From: Stappia sp. TSB10P1A
GTDB lineage: Bacteria; Pseudomonadota; Alphaproteobacteria; Rhizobiales; Stappiaceae
Reading direction: 5' to 3'
DNA: 64,000 nt
Assembly (NCBI RefSeq): GCF_900185725.1
Contig: NZ_FYAU01000026.1
Location: 62,001 to 126,000 of the forward strand
Shown: piece after piece, positions 19,152 to 27,276 of the stretch
Position numbering within the stretch: the stretch's first letter is position 1
Layout: every line of letters starts with the position of its first letter
Made by a program: the position numbers and the translations under genes
The notes under the pieces: generated by a model
What the model saw: only the letters and a program-made list of their open reading frames with translations
What the model was told of the DNA's origin: nothing
Databases searched by the model: none

Positions 19152-19969
19152 GCGACTATGGGGAGTGGATCGGCAGGCAGCGGCGGGTGAGCGAGACGCT
19201 CGACCGCGAGCTGCTGCAGCGCTACCGCGCGACCCTGTCCGGCATGCTGTGGCAGACCGAGGTGCCGGCCGGCGTGCACTGGTGCCTGGCACCGGACGTG
19301 GTCGAGCCCGGCGATCTCGGCCGCGACGGCCATCCGCGCACGGGGATCTTCCTGCCGGCGCTGCCCCTGCCCCGGCGCATGTGGGCGGGCGGCCATCTGG
19401 AATACCGCAAGGCGTTCTCGCCCGGCGACGAGGTCACCCGCGTCACCACCATCCGCGACGTGACCTTCAAGCAGGGCCGCAGCGGGCCGCTCGGCTTCGT
19501 CACGCTGGACCATGTCTATGAAGTCGCCGGCGAGGCGCATGTCGTCGAGCGCCACGACATCGTCTATCGCGAGGATCCGAAGCCCGGCGCCGCCACCGCG
19601 CCGCTGCCGGCAGAAGACTGGCAGGCGCTGGCACGCTGGCAGGTTGAGCCGACGCCGACGCTTCTCTTCCGCTATTCGGCGCTGACCTTCAACGGCCACC
19701 GCATCCACTATGACCAACCTTACGCGACCGGCGTCGAGGGCTATGACGGGCTGGTGGTGCACGGGCCGCTGCAATCGATCTGGATGCAGAACCTTGCCGC
19801 CGCCCTGCTCGGCAAGCTGCCCGGCGACTTCAGCTATCGGGGCCTGTCGCCGCTGACCTGTGGCCGGCCGGTCACCGTCGAAGCGCGCGAGGCCGAGGAC
19901 GGCGGACTGGAGCTGCGCGTGCGGCGCGACGAGGATGGGGTGGTGACCATGCAAGCCACCGCCCGTTAA
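19148..19969 (+). CDS. MaoC/HTD2-like hydratase, probable itaconyl-CoA (or mesaconyl-C4-CoA) hydratase
   Basis: 273 aa double-hotdog protein of the fungal-FAS1-dehydratase/HTD2 type. The N-terminal half is a degenerate hotdog; the C-terminal half has the active-site segment FNGHRIHYDQPY followed by GYDGLVVHGPLQ. This subfamily includes mesaconyl-C4-CoA hydratase and the itaconyl-CoA hydratase Ich. Together with the CoA-transferase and CitE-like lyase found 10 kb on, hydration of itaconyl-CoA to citramalyl-CoA is the best-fitting role (inference from family and set). Last gene of its operon; it converges on the lysR gene with only 9 nt between them. Confidence 0.8.
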   Translation: MSDYGEWIGRQRRVSETLDRELLQRYRATLSGMLWQTEVPAGVHWCLAPDVVEPGDLGRDGHPRTGIFLPALPLPRRMWAGGHLEYRKAFSPGDEVTRVTTIRDVTFKQGRSGPLGFVTLDHVYEVAGEAHVVERHDIVYREDPKPGAATAPLPAEDWQALARWQVEPTPTLLFRYSALTFNGHRIHYDQPYATGVEGYDGLVVHGPLQSIWMQNLAAALLGKLPGDFSYRGLSPLTCGRPVTVEAREAEDGGLELRVRRDEDGVVTMQATAR

Positions 19970-19978
19970 GGAACAGCC

Positions 19979-20917
19979 TCAGCTTTCGATCAGGTTGCCT
20001 TCCCAGATCCCGCGCCGCACCAGGTCGCGGGCGACCTCCAGCGTGATCTGCTCGACCGCGCGGCAGGCGCGGCTGGTCGAGCGGGAGGGCTTGCTGACCA
20101 GATAGACCGGGCGCGAGATCGTCGGCTCGACGATCGGCGCCTTGAGCAATTCGCCGCGCGCGACGAAGTCGTGAACGGCGGCGGGGGCGAAGATCGTGTG
20201 GCCGGAGCCCCGCGCCACCAGCTCCTTGATCTGGGTCATCGCATCCATCTCGATGACGACGTTGAGATTGACGTCGCAGGCCGCCGCGTGCCGCTCGATG
20301 GTCTTGCGCAGCCCGTGCGAGACGCCGGGCAGGATCATCTCCAGCTTCTCCAGCGCCTGCATCGGCACCGGCGCGCCGGGCGGGGTATCGAGCGGCCAGG
20401 TGTCGGGCGCGGAGAAGAAGAAGAGCTGCTCGTCCAGAACGTGGATGATGCGGAAATGCTCGACCTTCTCCAGGTCGTAGATGAAGCCGATATCGACCGT
20501 CTCGTCCTCGATCCAGTTCTTGATATAGCCGCTCATCGCCTCGATGGCGCGCAGCCGCACGTCCGGCAGCTCGACGCGGACGGTCTCGGCCAGCGGCACC
20601 GACATCACCATGGAGACCGACGGCGGCATGCCGAAGCCGACCTTGCCCCGGATCGCCCCGCCAAGGTCGCGCATTTCCGCGATGCAATGCTCCATGCTGG
20701 CGCAGATCTCGCGGGCATGGCGCACCAGGAGGTGCCCCTCCTCGGTCAGCACCGTGCCGCGCGGCGAGCGCGCGACGAGCTGCACGCCGAGCTCCTGTTC
20801 CATCCGCTGGACATATTGCGACAGCGACGGCTGGGCGACGCCGAGCACCTGCGCCGCCGCGGAGAGCGACGGCGCCTCGGAAATGGCGATGAAATAGCGA
20901 AGGTGGCGAATGTCCAT
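19979..20917 (-). CDS. LysR-family regulator, candidate controller of the surrounding regulon
   Basis: 312 aa. HTH in residues 1-60 (LSAAAQVLGVAQPSLSQYVQRME) and a full effector-binding domain. Downstream of the alcohol dehydrogenase gene on the same strand (21-nt gap), and convergent with the hydratase gene. LTTRs commonly bind T-N11-A sites near divergent promoters; a motif of that kind lies in the adjacent divergent promoter (22199), before the acyl-CoA dehydrogenase (16525) and before the CoA-transferase (30550). Regulation of all three by this protein is an inference. Itaconate clusters of pseudomonads and Yersinia likewise carry an itaconate-responsive LTTR. Confidence 0.88.
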   Translation of the reverse strand: MDIRHLRYFIAISEAPSLSAAAQVLGVAQPSLSQYVQRMEQELGVQLVARSPRGTVLTEEGHLLVRHAREICASMEHCIAEMRDLGGAIRGKVGFGMPPSVSMVMSVPLAETVRVELPDVRLRAIEAMSGYIKNWIEDETVDIGFIYDLEKVEHFRIIHVLDEQLFFFSAPDTWPLDTPPGAPVPMQALEKLEMILPGVSHGLRKTIERHAAACDVNLNVVIEMDAMTQIKELVARGSGHTIFAPAAVHDFVARGELLKAPIVEPTISRPVYLVSKPSRSTSRACRAVEQITLEVARDLVRRGIWEGNLIES

Positions 20918-20938
20918 GGAGGGCAGATTAGCGGTTTG

Positions 20939-22063
20939 TCAGCCGAACTCCACCACCTGGCGGATCGCCGAACCGTCTTCCAGCCGGTCCATCGCCACGT
21001 TGATATCGGCAAGCGGCAGGCGGTGGCTCAGCATCTTCTCCACCGGCAGCAGGCCTCGGCGATGCAGCGCGAACATGCGCGGCAGGTCGCGCTGCGGCAC
21101 GCAGGAGCCGATATAGCTGCCCTTCAGCGAGCGCTCCTCGGCGACCAGCTTCAAGGCGTTGAGCGCCATGCGCGAATCCGGATGCGGCAGGCCGGCGGTG
21201 ACCGTGGTGCCGCCGCGCCGGGTGATGTCGTAGGCGGTCTCCAGCGCCCGCACCGAGCCGGCGAGCTCGAACGCATAGTCGACGCCGCCCTTGGTGAGGT
21301 CCCGCACCGCCTCGACGGTCGCCTCGTCCGCCTTGACCGCGTCGGTCGCGCCCATCTGCCGGGCGACGGCGAGCTTGTTCTCGAACGGGTCGATGGCGAC
21401 GATCTGCCCGGCCCCGGCGGCGGCTGCGCCGAGGATCGCGGCCATGCCGACACCGCCGATGCCGACCACCGCGACCTTGGCGCCCGGCTTGATATGGGCG
21501 GTGTTGAACACCGCGCCGGCGCCCGTCAGCATGGCGCAGGAGAACAGCGTCGAGATATGCGGGGCGATGTCCTGGTCGGCCTTGACCAGCGACTGGCGGG
21601 CGACCACCGCATGGCTGGCGAAGGCGGAGATGCCGACGTGATGATGCACGGGCCGCCCGTCCATCGACAATCGGCGGTGGCCGGTCATCAGCTCGCCGAC
21701 GCCGTGATGCTTCGCCGCCTTCTCGCACAGGGCCGGCCGGCCTTCCGCACACGGGGTACAGCGGCCGCAGCCGGGCGCGAAGATGCACACGACGTGATCG
21801 CCGGGCGCAAGGTCGTCGACGCCCGCGCCGACCTCCTCGACATAGCCGGAGGCCTCGTGGCCAAGCACCATCGGCAGCGGCCGCGGCCGAGTGCCGTTGA
21901 TCACCGAGAGGTCGGAATGGCAGACGCCCGCTGCGGCGATGCGGATCAGCACCTCGCCGGGACCGGGCGGCGCCAGCTCGACCTCGCGCACGGTCAGCGG
22001 CTTCTCCGCCGCGTAGTTGCCCTTGACCTCGCCGCGCTCCAGCACCGCCGCCGTGATCTTCAT
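20939..22063 (-). CDS. Zinc-dependent alcohol dehydrogenase (MDR family)
   Basis: 374 aa. Catalytic zinc ligands are visible: Cys in AGVCHSD (about 49), the GHE motif (about 69-71) and Cys of LFSCAMLTGAGAV (about 180). Structural zinc cysteines are in CGRCTPCAEGRPALC (about 99-113). The Rossmann motif GIGGVG (about 208-213) follows. It resembles class III/NAD-dependent medium-chain dehydrogenases that oxidise primary alcohols or reduce aldehydes. RBS AAGGGTGGAGA. It is transcribed away from the Liv operon and towards lysR, and would fit ahead of the aldehyde dehydrogenase in an alcohol-to-acid route. Confidence 0.9.
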   Translation of the reverse strand: MKITAAVLERGEVKGNYAAEKPLTVREVELAPPGPGEVLIRIAAAGVCHSDLSVINGTRPRPLPMVLGHEASGYVEEVGAGVDDLAPGDHVVCIFAPGCGRCTPCAEGRPALCEKAAKHHGVGELMTGHRRLSMDGRPVHHHVGISAFASHAVVARQSLVKADQDIAPHISTLFSCAMLTGAGAVFNTAHIKPGAKVAVVGIGGVGMAAILGAAAAGAGQIVAIDPFENKLAVARQMGATDAVKADEATVEAVRDLTKGGVDYAFELAGSVRALETAYDITRRGGTTVTAGLPHPDSRMALNALKLVAEERSLKGSYIGSCVPQRDLPRMFALHRRGLLPVEKMLSHRLPLADINVAMDRLEDGSAIRQVVEFG

Positions 22064-22079
22064 GTCTCCACCCTTCATT

Positions 22080-22111
22080 GTCTTCTTCGCCCGGGGTCTT
22101 CTTCGCCCAGG
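22080..22111. repeat. 16-nt direct repeat, two units
   Basis: GTCTTCTTCGCCCGGG followed at once by GTCTTCTTCGCCCAGG, just upstream of the alcohol dehydrogenase start. Confidence 0.9.
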
Positions 22112-22198
22112 CGCCCGCGATGCGGCCCCATTGTTCGGGGGGATGCTAGCGGCAAACGCCCCCGAGGACAGACCCTAAATGGCGTTTCGTCCCGGGCC

Positions 22199-22216
22199 AT
22201 AGGTTTTTGCAATAGC
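22199..22216 (+). promoter_or_regulatory. Shared regulatory motif, copy 2
   Basis: ATAGGTTTTTGCAATAGC, between the divergent alcohol dehydrogenase (136 nt from its start) and Liv operon (279 nt). It matches copy 1 at 14 of 18 positions and copy 3 at 15 of 18. Confidence 0.6.
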
Positions 22217-22494
22217 CGAGCACCAAGCAAATTATTGGTGCACCCTGTCGGCAATACCTAGGCTCGCTCGTCTCACATGCTCTGGGAGGGAAGCGATGAG
22301 AGCCGACTGCCGACCCGCGCAAGCCATGCGCCGCCGACAGCCCCGCGCAAGCCGTGGCACACGCCCCGCGCCGGCGGTCCCAGGCCGAGTTCACCAGACG
22401 AGACCCCTCGCAGCCTCCGCCAGCAACTGACGGAGCGAACCGACACGCGGGCGGCACGCAATCGCCCGCGGCAACCTTGAAAGGGAGTGAAACC

Positions 22495-23781
22495 ATGCGG
22501 AAATTCCTGCTTACCACGGCGGCGATCCTCGCGGCCCCGTTTGCCGCCCTGGCGGCGGAAAAGCCGGCCGAGCTGAGGGTCGGCATCACCACCTTCCTGA
22601 CCGGCCCGGCCTCGGTCTTCGGCGTGCCGGCGCGCGATGCGGCCGAGATCATCGTCGAGAAGCTCAATGCCGAAGGCGGCATCGGCGGCGTGCCGGTGCG
22701 CCTGTCCTTCATCGACGAGGGCGCCGGCGCCGAGGCGCTGACCACCGAGTTCCGCCGCCAGGTCGAGGCCGGTGCCCATGCGATGATGGGCGCGATCTCC
22801 TCCGGCAACTGCCAGACGCTGGCCCCGCTCGCCGAGGACCTCAAGGTGCTCAACCTGATGTGGGACTGCGGCACCCAGCAGATCTTCGAGCAGAACGACT
22901 ACAAATACGTCTTCCGCACCCAGGCCAACGCCACGCCGGAAATGCTCGCCACCGTGCTCTACCTGCTGAAGGTCAAGCCGGACTTCAAGACCATCGCCGT
23001 CGTCAACCAGGACTATGCCTGGGGCCGCGATAGCTGGCAGATCTTCTCCGCCGCGCTGAAGGCCTTGAAGCCGGACGTCCAGGTGGTCGGCGAGTTCTTC
23101 CCCAAGTTCGGCGCCGCCGACTTCTCCACCGAGATCTCCCGCCTGCAGGCGATGCAGCCGGACGTCATCCTGTCGACCTCCTGGGGCGGCGACCTCGACA
23201 CGTTCATCCAGCAGGCGGCCCAGCGCGGCCTGATGAACTCCTCGACCTTCGTCATTCCGCTCGCCGAAAGCTCGCTGGAGCGGCTCGGCTCGACCCTGCC
23301 GGCCGGCCATATCATCGGCGCGCGCGGCGACCACTACTTCCTGCATCCCGAGCGCCGGGACGATGCCGACTTCCAGGCGTTCATGACCGCCTTCCGCGAG
23401 AAGACCGGCGCCCATGCGATCTATCCCGTCTTCCACATGTCGCAGGCGCTCGCCGCGCTGAAGGCGGCCTATGACAAGGCGATCGCGGCCAAGGGCGGCG
23501 AGTGGCCGGAGAAGGACGACGTCGTCGCCGCCTTCGAGGGCCTGACCTTCCAGGGCCTCGGCCGCGAGGTGACGATCCGCGAGGACAACCAGGGCATCGA
23601 GGCGCAGCTCCTCGGCATGAGCGTCCAGACCGGCGACTATCCCTTCGCCACGCTGGAGAACATCATGATCTTCGACGGCGCCGCGCTGACCACCCCGGTC
23701 GGCCAGGAGTCGGTCGCCTGGGTCAGCCAGCTCACCCCGGAATATGTCGAGAGCGTCAAGATCGACGCTTACGAGAAGTAA
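22495..23781 (+). CDS. Liv-type ABC transporter substrate-binding protein
   Basis: 428 aa with signal peptide (1-22, cut after ALA). Periplasmic type I binding protein (Peripla_BP_6) of the branched-chain amino acid/HAAT group; ELRVGITTFLTGPASVFGVP is the typical start. Members bind amino acids, amides, aromatic and small carboxylic acids, so the name does not fix the ligand. Linkage to aldehyde dehydrogenase, SDR and CoA-thioester enzymes argues for an organic acid, alcohol or amide ligand. The stop codon is copied in a 15-nt repeat (23776-23835). It is separated from the permease gene by 187 nt with two strong hairpins. Confidence 0.9.
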   Translation: MRKFLLTTAAILAAPFAALAAEKPAELRVGITTFLTGPASVFGVPARDAAEIIVEKLNAEGGIGGVPVRLSFIDEGAGAEALTTEFRRQVEAGAHAMMGAISSGNCQTLAPLAEDLKVLNLMWDCGTQQIFEQNDYKYVFRTQANATPEMLATVLYLLKVKPDFKTIAVVNQDYAWGRDSWQIFSAALKALKPDVQVVGEFFPKFGAADFSTEISRLQAMQPDVILSTSWGGDLDTFIQQAAQRGLMNSSTFVIPLAESSLERLGSTLPAGHIIGARGDHYFLHPERRDDADFQAFMTAFREKTGAHAIYPVFHMSQALAALKAAYDKAIAAKGGEWPEKDDVVAAFEGLTFQGLGREVTIREDNQGIEAQLLGMSVQTGDYPFATLENIMIFDGAALTTPVGQESVAWVSQLTPEYVESVKIDAYEK

Positions 23782-23835
23782 CCTGGCGACAAGTAAGCCG
23801 GCGACACGTAAGCCGGCGAAGCATGAGCGGGCGGG
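23776..23835 (+). repeat. 15-nt tandem repeat carrying the binding-protein stop codon
   Basis: AAGTAACCTGGCGAC, AAGTAAGCCGGCGAC and ACGTAAGCCGGCGAA plus a degenerate fourth unit. Because 15 is a multiple of three, each unit puts a TAA (the last a TGA) in frame with the gene. Confidence 0.9.
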
Positions 23836-23894
23836 GCCGGCGCGCCCCGCCCTCCTCCCGAACCGCCCCGGACGGCCTCCCGCCCGGGGCGGTT
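23829..23894 (+). other. Two intergenic hairpins between binding protein and permease genes
   Basis: GGGCGGGGC (23829-23837) pairs with GCCCCGCCC (23844-23852), and AACCGCCCCGG (23861-23871) with CCGGGGCGGTT (23884-23894). Such stems after a binding-protein gene commonly stabilise its mRNA or partly terminate, giving more binding protein than membrane parts. Confidence 0.6.
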
Positions 23895-23968
23895 TCGAAA
23901 CAGCCGCCGCGCCCCGCCTCGCGCGCCGTGCCGCCCCCTGATCCGCCCATTGACCTGAATGGACGACC

Positions 23969-24874
23969 ATGAACCTCACCATATTCCTTCTGGCCCTGTT
24001 CGACGGCATCGCCTATGCGGCCCTCGTCTTCAGTGTCGCCGTGGGGCTCACGCTGATCTTCGGCGTGATGCGCATCCTCAATGTCGCGCACGGCTCGCTC
24101 TATGCGGTCGGGGCGTATCTGACGGCCACGCTCACCGGCTATGCGCTGGCGCTCGGCTTCGCGCCGCTGCTCGCCTTCCCGCTGATGATCGCCTCGGCGG
24201 TGCTGGTCGGCGTGCTGGTCGGCGGCCCGATCGAATGGCTGCTGCTGCGCCGGATCTACAACAAGCCGGAAGTGCTGCAACTGCTGGTGACCTTCGCCGT
24301 GTTCATGATCCTGGAGGACGTGCAGCGGCTGGTCTGGGGCACCCAGCCCTATTTCCAGGCCGCGGCGCTGCAGGCGCTCGGCATGGTGCGGGTGTTCGGC
24401 GTCAACTACACGGTCTATCAGTTGATCCTGCTGCCGCTGCTGGCCCTGACGCTGCTGGTGGGCCTGCGCTTCTTCCTGCGCCACACCATCCTCGGCAAGC
24501 TGATCCTGGCGACCACCGAGGACCGCGAGGCGGCGCAGTCGATCGGCATCAATGCCGACAAGGTGTTCCTGGTGACCTTCATCGTCGGCGCCGCCCTTGC
24601 CGGGCTCGGCGGCGCGCTGGCCTCGCCCACCACCTCGATCCTGCCGGGCATGGGCGCGGACATGATCGTGCTGTCCTTCGCCGTGGTGGCGACCGCCGGC
24701 CTCGGCCAGATCGAGGGCGCGGCCTTCACCGCGCTGCTGATCGGCCTCGGCCGCTCCTTCGCCGTCTATGTCTGGCCGGAGACGGCGGTGCTCGTCCCCT
24801 ATCTCATCATGCTGATCGTCCTGCTGGTGCGCCCGGAAGGGCTGTTCGGCAGCCCGACCGCCCGCAAGATCTGA
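23969..24874 (+). CDS. Liv-type ABC transporter permease (LivH-like)
   Basis: 301 aa, about eight membrane helices. Family signatures include GLTLIFGVMRILNVAHGS (about 27-44) near the N-terminus and the cytoplasmic loop ATTEDREAAQSIGIN (about 186-200) that meets the ATPase. First inner-membrane subunit; 10 nt before LivM-like. Confidence 0.92.
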   Translation: MNLTIFLLALFDGIAYAALVFSVAVGLTLIFGVMRILNVAHGSLYAVGAYLTATLTGYALALGFAPLLAFPLMIASAVLVGVLVGGPIEWLLLRRIYNKPEVLQLLVTFAVFMILEDVQRLVWGTQPYFQAAALQALGMVRVFGVNYTVYQLILLPLLALTLLVGLRFFLRHTILGKLILATTEDREAAQSIGINADKVFLVTFIVGAALAGLGGALASPTTSILPGMGADMIVLSFAVVATAGLGQIEGAAFTALLIGLGRSFAVYVWPETAVLVPYLIMLIVLLVRPEGLFGSPTARKI

Positions 24875-24884
24875 GGAGGAGCGG

Positions 24885-25853
24885 ATGACCCTTCGTCTGG
24901 CCATTCCGGCCCTTCTCATACTCGCCGTCGCCGCGATCCCCTTCGCCGCGCCGCAGCTCCAGCTCCTGATGAACCTGGCGCTCGCCAAGGGCATTGCCGT
25001 CGTCGGCGTGACGGTGCTGCTGCGCGCCGGCCAGGTCTCCTTCGGCCACGCGCTCTATTTCGCCATCGCCGCCTATGCCGCCGCCTTCCTGTCGGCCTCC
25101 ATGCCCGGCGCCGACCTTGCCCTGGTGCTCCTCGTCGCGATTTCCGGCGCGGTGCTGTCGGGCATCGTTGTCGGCCTGTTCGTGGTGCGCTATCGCGGCA
25201 TCTTCTTCGGCATGCTGAACCTTGCCTTCTCGATGATCTTCTGGTCGATCCTGGAGAAGTTCTACCACTACACGGGCGGCGCCGACGGCATCCGCCTGCC
25301 GCGCCCGACCGTGTTCGGCATGGCGCTGGAGCGCGGGCCGTTCGAGCTGATCATGTTCTACCTGTCGGTGGCGCTGGTGCTCCTTCTCGGCTGGTTCACC
25401 ATCCGCTGGTTCGCCTCGCCGACCGGGCAGATCTTCCAGACCATCAAGACCAACGAGACCCGCCTGCAATATCTCGGCGTCTCGCCGCAGCGCGCGCTGC
25501 TGTCCGGCTATATCCTGTCGGCGGCGCTGTGCGGCACCGGCGGCGTCATCATGGGCATCGTCCAGGGTGTGGTGACGCCGGAATTCGCCTGGTGGATCCG
25601 CTCCGGCGAGATGGTGTTCATCGCCGTGCTCGGCGGGGCCGGCTCCGTCGCCGGCGCCTTTGTCGGCGCGGTGATCTACGAGGCCGTGCGCGTCTATGCC
25701 TCCGCCTTCGCCGGCGACATCTGGCAGTTGGTGCTCGGCGGCTTCCTGCTGGTCATCATCCTGTTCGCCCCCAAGGGCGTGATCGGCATCTACGACGCGG
25801 CGCTTGCCCGACTGACCGGCAAAGGCCTGACCGGCAAAGGGAGGTCGGAATGA
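24885..25853 (+). CDS. Liv-type ABC transporter permease (LivM-like)
   Basis: 322 aa membrane protein with the LivM loop IKTNETRLQYLGVSPQR (about 187-203). RBS GAGGAGCGG precedes the ATG. The extreme C-terminus contains a duplicated LTGKG coded by a 15-nt direct repeat (about 25813-25842), another case of short duplication at a gene end. The stop overlaps the next gene (ATGA). Confidence 0.92.
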   Translation: MTLRLAIPALLILAVAAIPFAAPQLQLLMNLALAKGIAVVGVTVLLRAGQVSFGHALYFAIAAYAAAFLSASMPGADLALVLLVAISGAVLSGIVVGLFVVRYRGIFFGMLNLAFSMIFWSILEKFYHYTGGADGIRLPRPTVFGMALERGPFELIMFYLSVALVLLLGWFTIRWFASPTGQIFQTIKTNETRLQYLGVSPQRALLSGYILSAALCGTGGVIMGIVQGVVTPEFAWWIRSGEMVFIAVLGGAGSVAGAFVGAVIYEAVRVYASAFAGDIWQLVLGGFLLVIILFAPKGVIGIYDAALARLTGKGLTGKGRSE

Positions 25854-26599
25854 GCGAGATCCTTCTCGAAGCCCGCAACCTGCAGATCAGCTTCGGCGGC
25901 GTCGTCGCCGCCGACGACGTGTCGCTCGCCATCGAGCGGGGCAAGAACCTTGCGATCATCGGCCCGAACGGCGCCGGCAAGACGACATTCCTCAACATCT
26001 GCACCGGCTGGATCAAGCCGACCAGGGGCAGGGTCTATTTCGAGGGCCAGGACGTGACGCCGCTGCCGCCGCGCCGCATCGTGCGGCTCGGCGTCGCCCG
26101 CGCCTTCCAGATCCCGCAGCTCTTCACCGAGCACACGGCGCTGGAGAACCTCCTGATCTCGGCCGCCGCCCGCGAGCAGCTCGGCAATCCCTTGCAGGAC
26201 CTGCACCGGATCCGCGAGCGGGCGGAGATGCTGCACCTGCTCGACATGGTCGGCTGCGCCGATGTCGCCGACCGGCTGGTGGTGGAACTCTCGGAAGGCC
26301 AGCGCAAGCTGGTCGACATCGCCGTGGCGCTGGCCCTGCGGCCGAAGCTGCTGCTGATGGACGAGCCGACCTCGGGCGTCGCCTCCTCGGAGAAGTTCAA
26401 GGTCATGGAAATCCTGGTCAAGGCGCTGGCCGAGGCGAAGGTGACGAGCGTCTTCGTCGAGCACGACATGGGCATCGTCTCGCGCTATGCCGACGAGGTC
26501 GCCGTGTGGGCCGCCGGGCGGCTGCAGATGCAGGGATCGCCGGAGGAAATCCTGCGCCATCCCGACGTGATCCGCGACGTCATCGGGGAGGCCGTGTGA
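25850..26599 (+). CDS. Liv-type ABC transporter ATP-binding protein (LivG-like)
   Basis: 249 aa. Walker A GPNGAGKTT, Walker B LLLMDEPTSG and H-loop VEHDM are present. The signature motif is LSEGQRKLVDIA instead of LSGGQ, a variation known in LivG/LivF proteins. LivG-type C-terminus. Coupled by ATGA to LivM-like and by TGATG to LivF-like. Confidence 0.92.
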   Translation: MSEILLEARNLQISFGGVVAADDVSLAIERGKNLAIIGPNGAGKTTFLNICTGWIKPTRGRVYFEGQDVTPLPPRRIVRLGVARAFQIPQLFTEHTALENLLISAAAREQLGNPLQDLHRIRERAEMLHLLDMVGCADVADRLVVELSEGQRKLVDIAVALALRPKLLLMDEPTSGVASSEKFKVMEILVKALAEAKVTSVFVEHDMGIVSRYADEVAVWAAGRLQMQGSPEEILRHPDVIRDVIGEAV

Positions 26600-27276
26600 T
26601 GCTGGAACTGAGCAATGTCGGCGCCTCGATCGGCATCATCCCGATCCTGCGCAATCTCGACGTTTCCATCGCCGCCGCCGAGACGGTGGCCCTGATCGGC
26701 CGCAACGGCGCCGGCAAGACCACCCTGCTGCGCTCGATCATGGGCTTCACTACGGTCACCGGCAGCATCCGCTTCGATGGTGAGGACATCACCGGCCTGA
26801 TGCCGGCGAAGCGTCCGGGCCTTGGCATCGGCTACGCGCCGGAGGACCGGCGGCTGTTCTCCGCCTTCACCGTGGAGGAGAACATCCTGCTGCCGGCGCA
26901 GGTCGCCAAGCTGGATGCGGCGGAGACCCAGCGCCGGCTCGACCGGGTCTACACGATCCTGCCCGAGCTGCGGGAAATGGCCGGCCGCCCGGCCGGCAAT
27001 GTCTCCGGCGGCCAGGGCAAGATGGTGGCGCTCGGCCGCGCCCTGATGCTCGGCACCCGCCTGATCATGCTCGACGAGCCGTTCCAGGGCCTCGCCCCGG
27101 CGCTGGCGCTGCGCTATGCCGAGGCGCTGAAGGCGCTGCGCGACGCCGACCGCACCGTCACCCTGATCATCACCGAATCCAACCCCGCACTGCTGCGCGG
27201 CTTCGCCAGCCGCACGCTGCTGATCGAGCGCGGAGAGATCTCCGAAAGCTCGCTCGAGCACGAAAGGACCCACTGA
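26599..27276 (+). CDS. Liv-type ABC transporter ATP-binding protein (LivF-like)
   Basis: 225 aa. Walker A GRNGAGKTT, signature VSGGQGKMVALGRAL, Walker B LIMLDEPFQGLAP; the H-loop region reads IITESN, so the usual switch histidine is not seen. Second ATPase of the importer. Overlaps its neighbours by single bases (TGATG at both ends), so importer and aldehyde dehydrogenase are translated as one unit. Confidence 0.9.
   Translation: MLELSNVGASIGIIPILRNLDVSIAAAETVALIGRNGAGKTTLLRSIMGFTTVTGSIRFDGEDITGLMPAKRPGLGIGYAPEDRRLFSAFTVEENILLPAQVAKLDAAETQRRLDRVYTILPELREMAGRPAGNVSGGQGKMVALGRALMLGTRLIMLDEPFQGLAPALALRYAEALKALRDADRTVTLIITESNPALLRGFASRTLLIERGEISESSLEHERTH

Larger units (their letters stand above)
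22064..22494. promoter_or_regulatory. Divergent promoter region between alcohol dehydrogenase and Liv operon
   Basis: About 430 nt without a gene. It holds a 16-nt direct repeat (22080-22111), the shared motif at 22199-22216, an inverted repeat CACCAA-N8-TTGGTG (22221-22240) just beyond it, and a GC-rich leader before livK with a good RBS (AAAGGGAGTG). No clear sigma-70 hexamers were found. Confidence 0.6.

Noticed and set aside
20171-22261. 696-aa plus-strand open frame opposite lysR and alcohol dehydrogenase
   Set aside because: Antisense to two clear genes; composition is His/Arg/Gln-rich as expected from the complement of GC-rich codons, with no domain.
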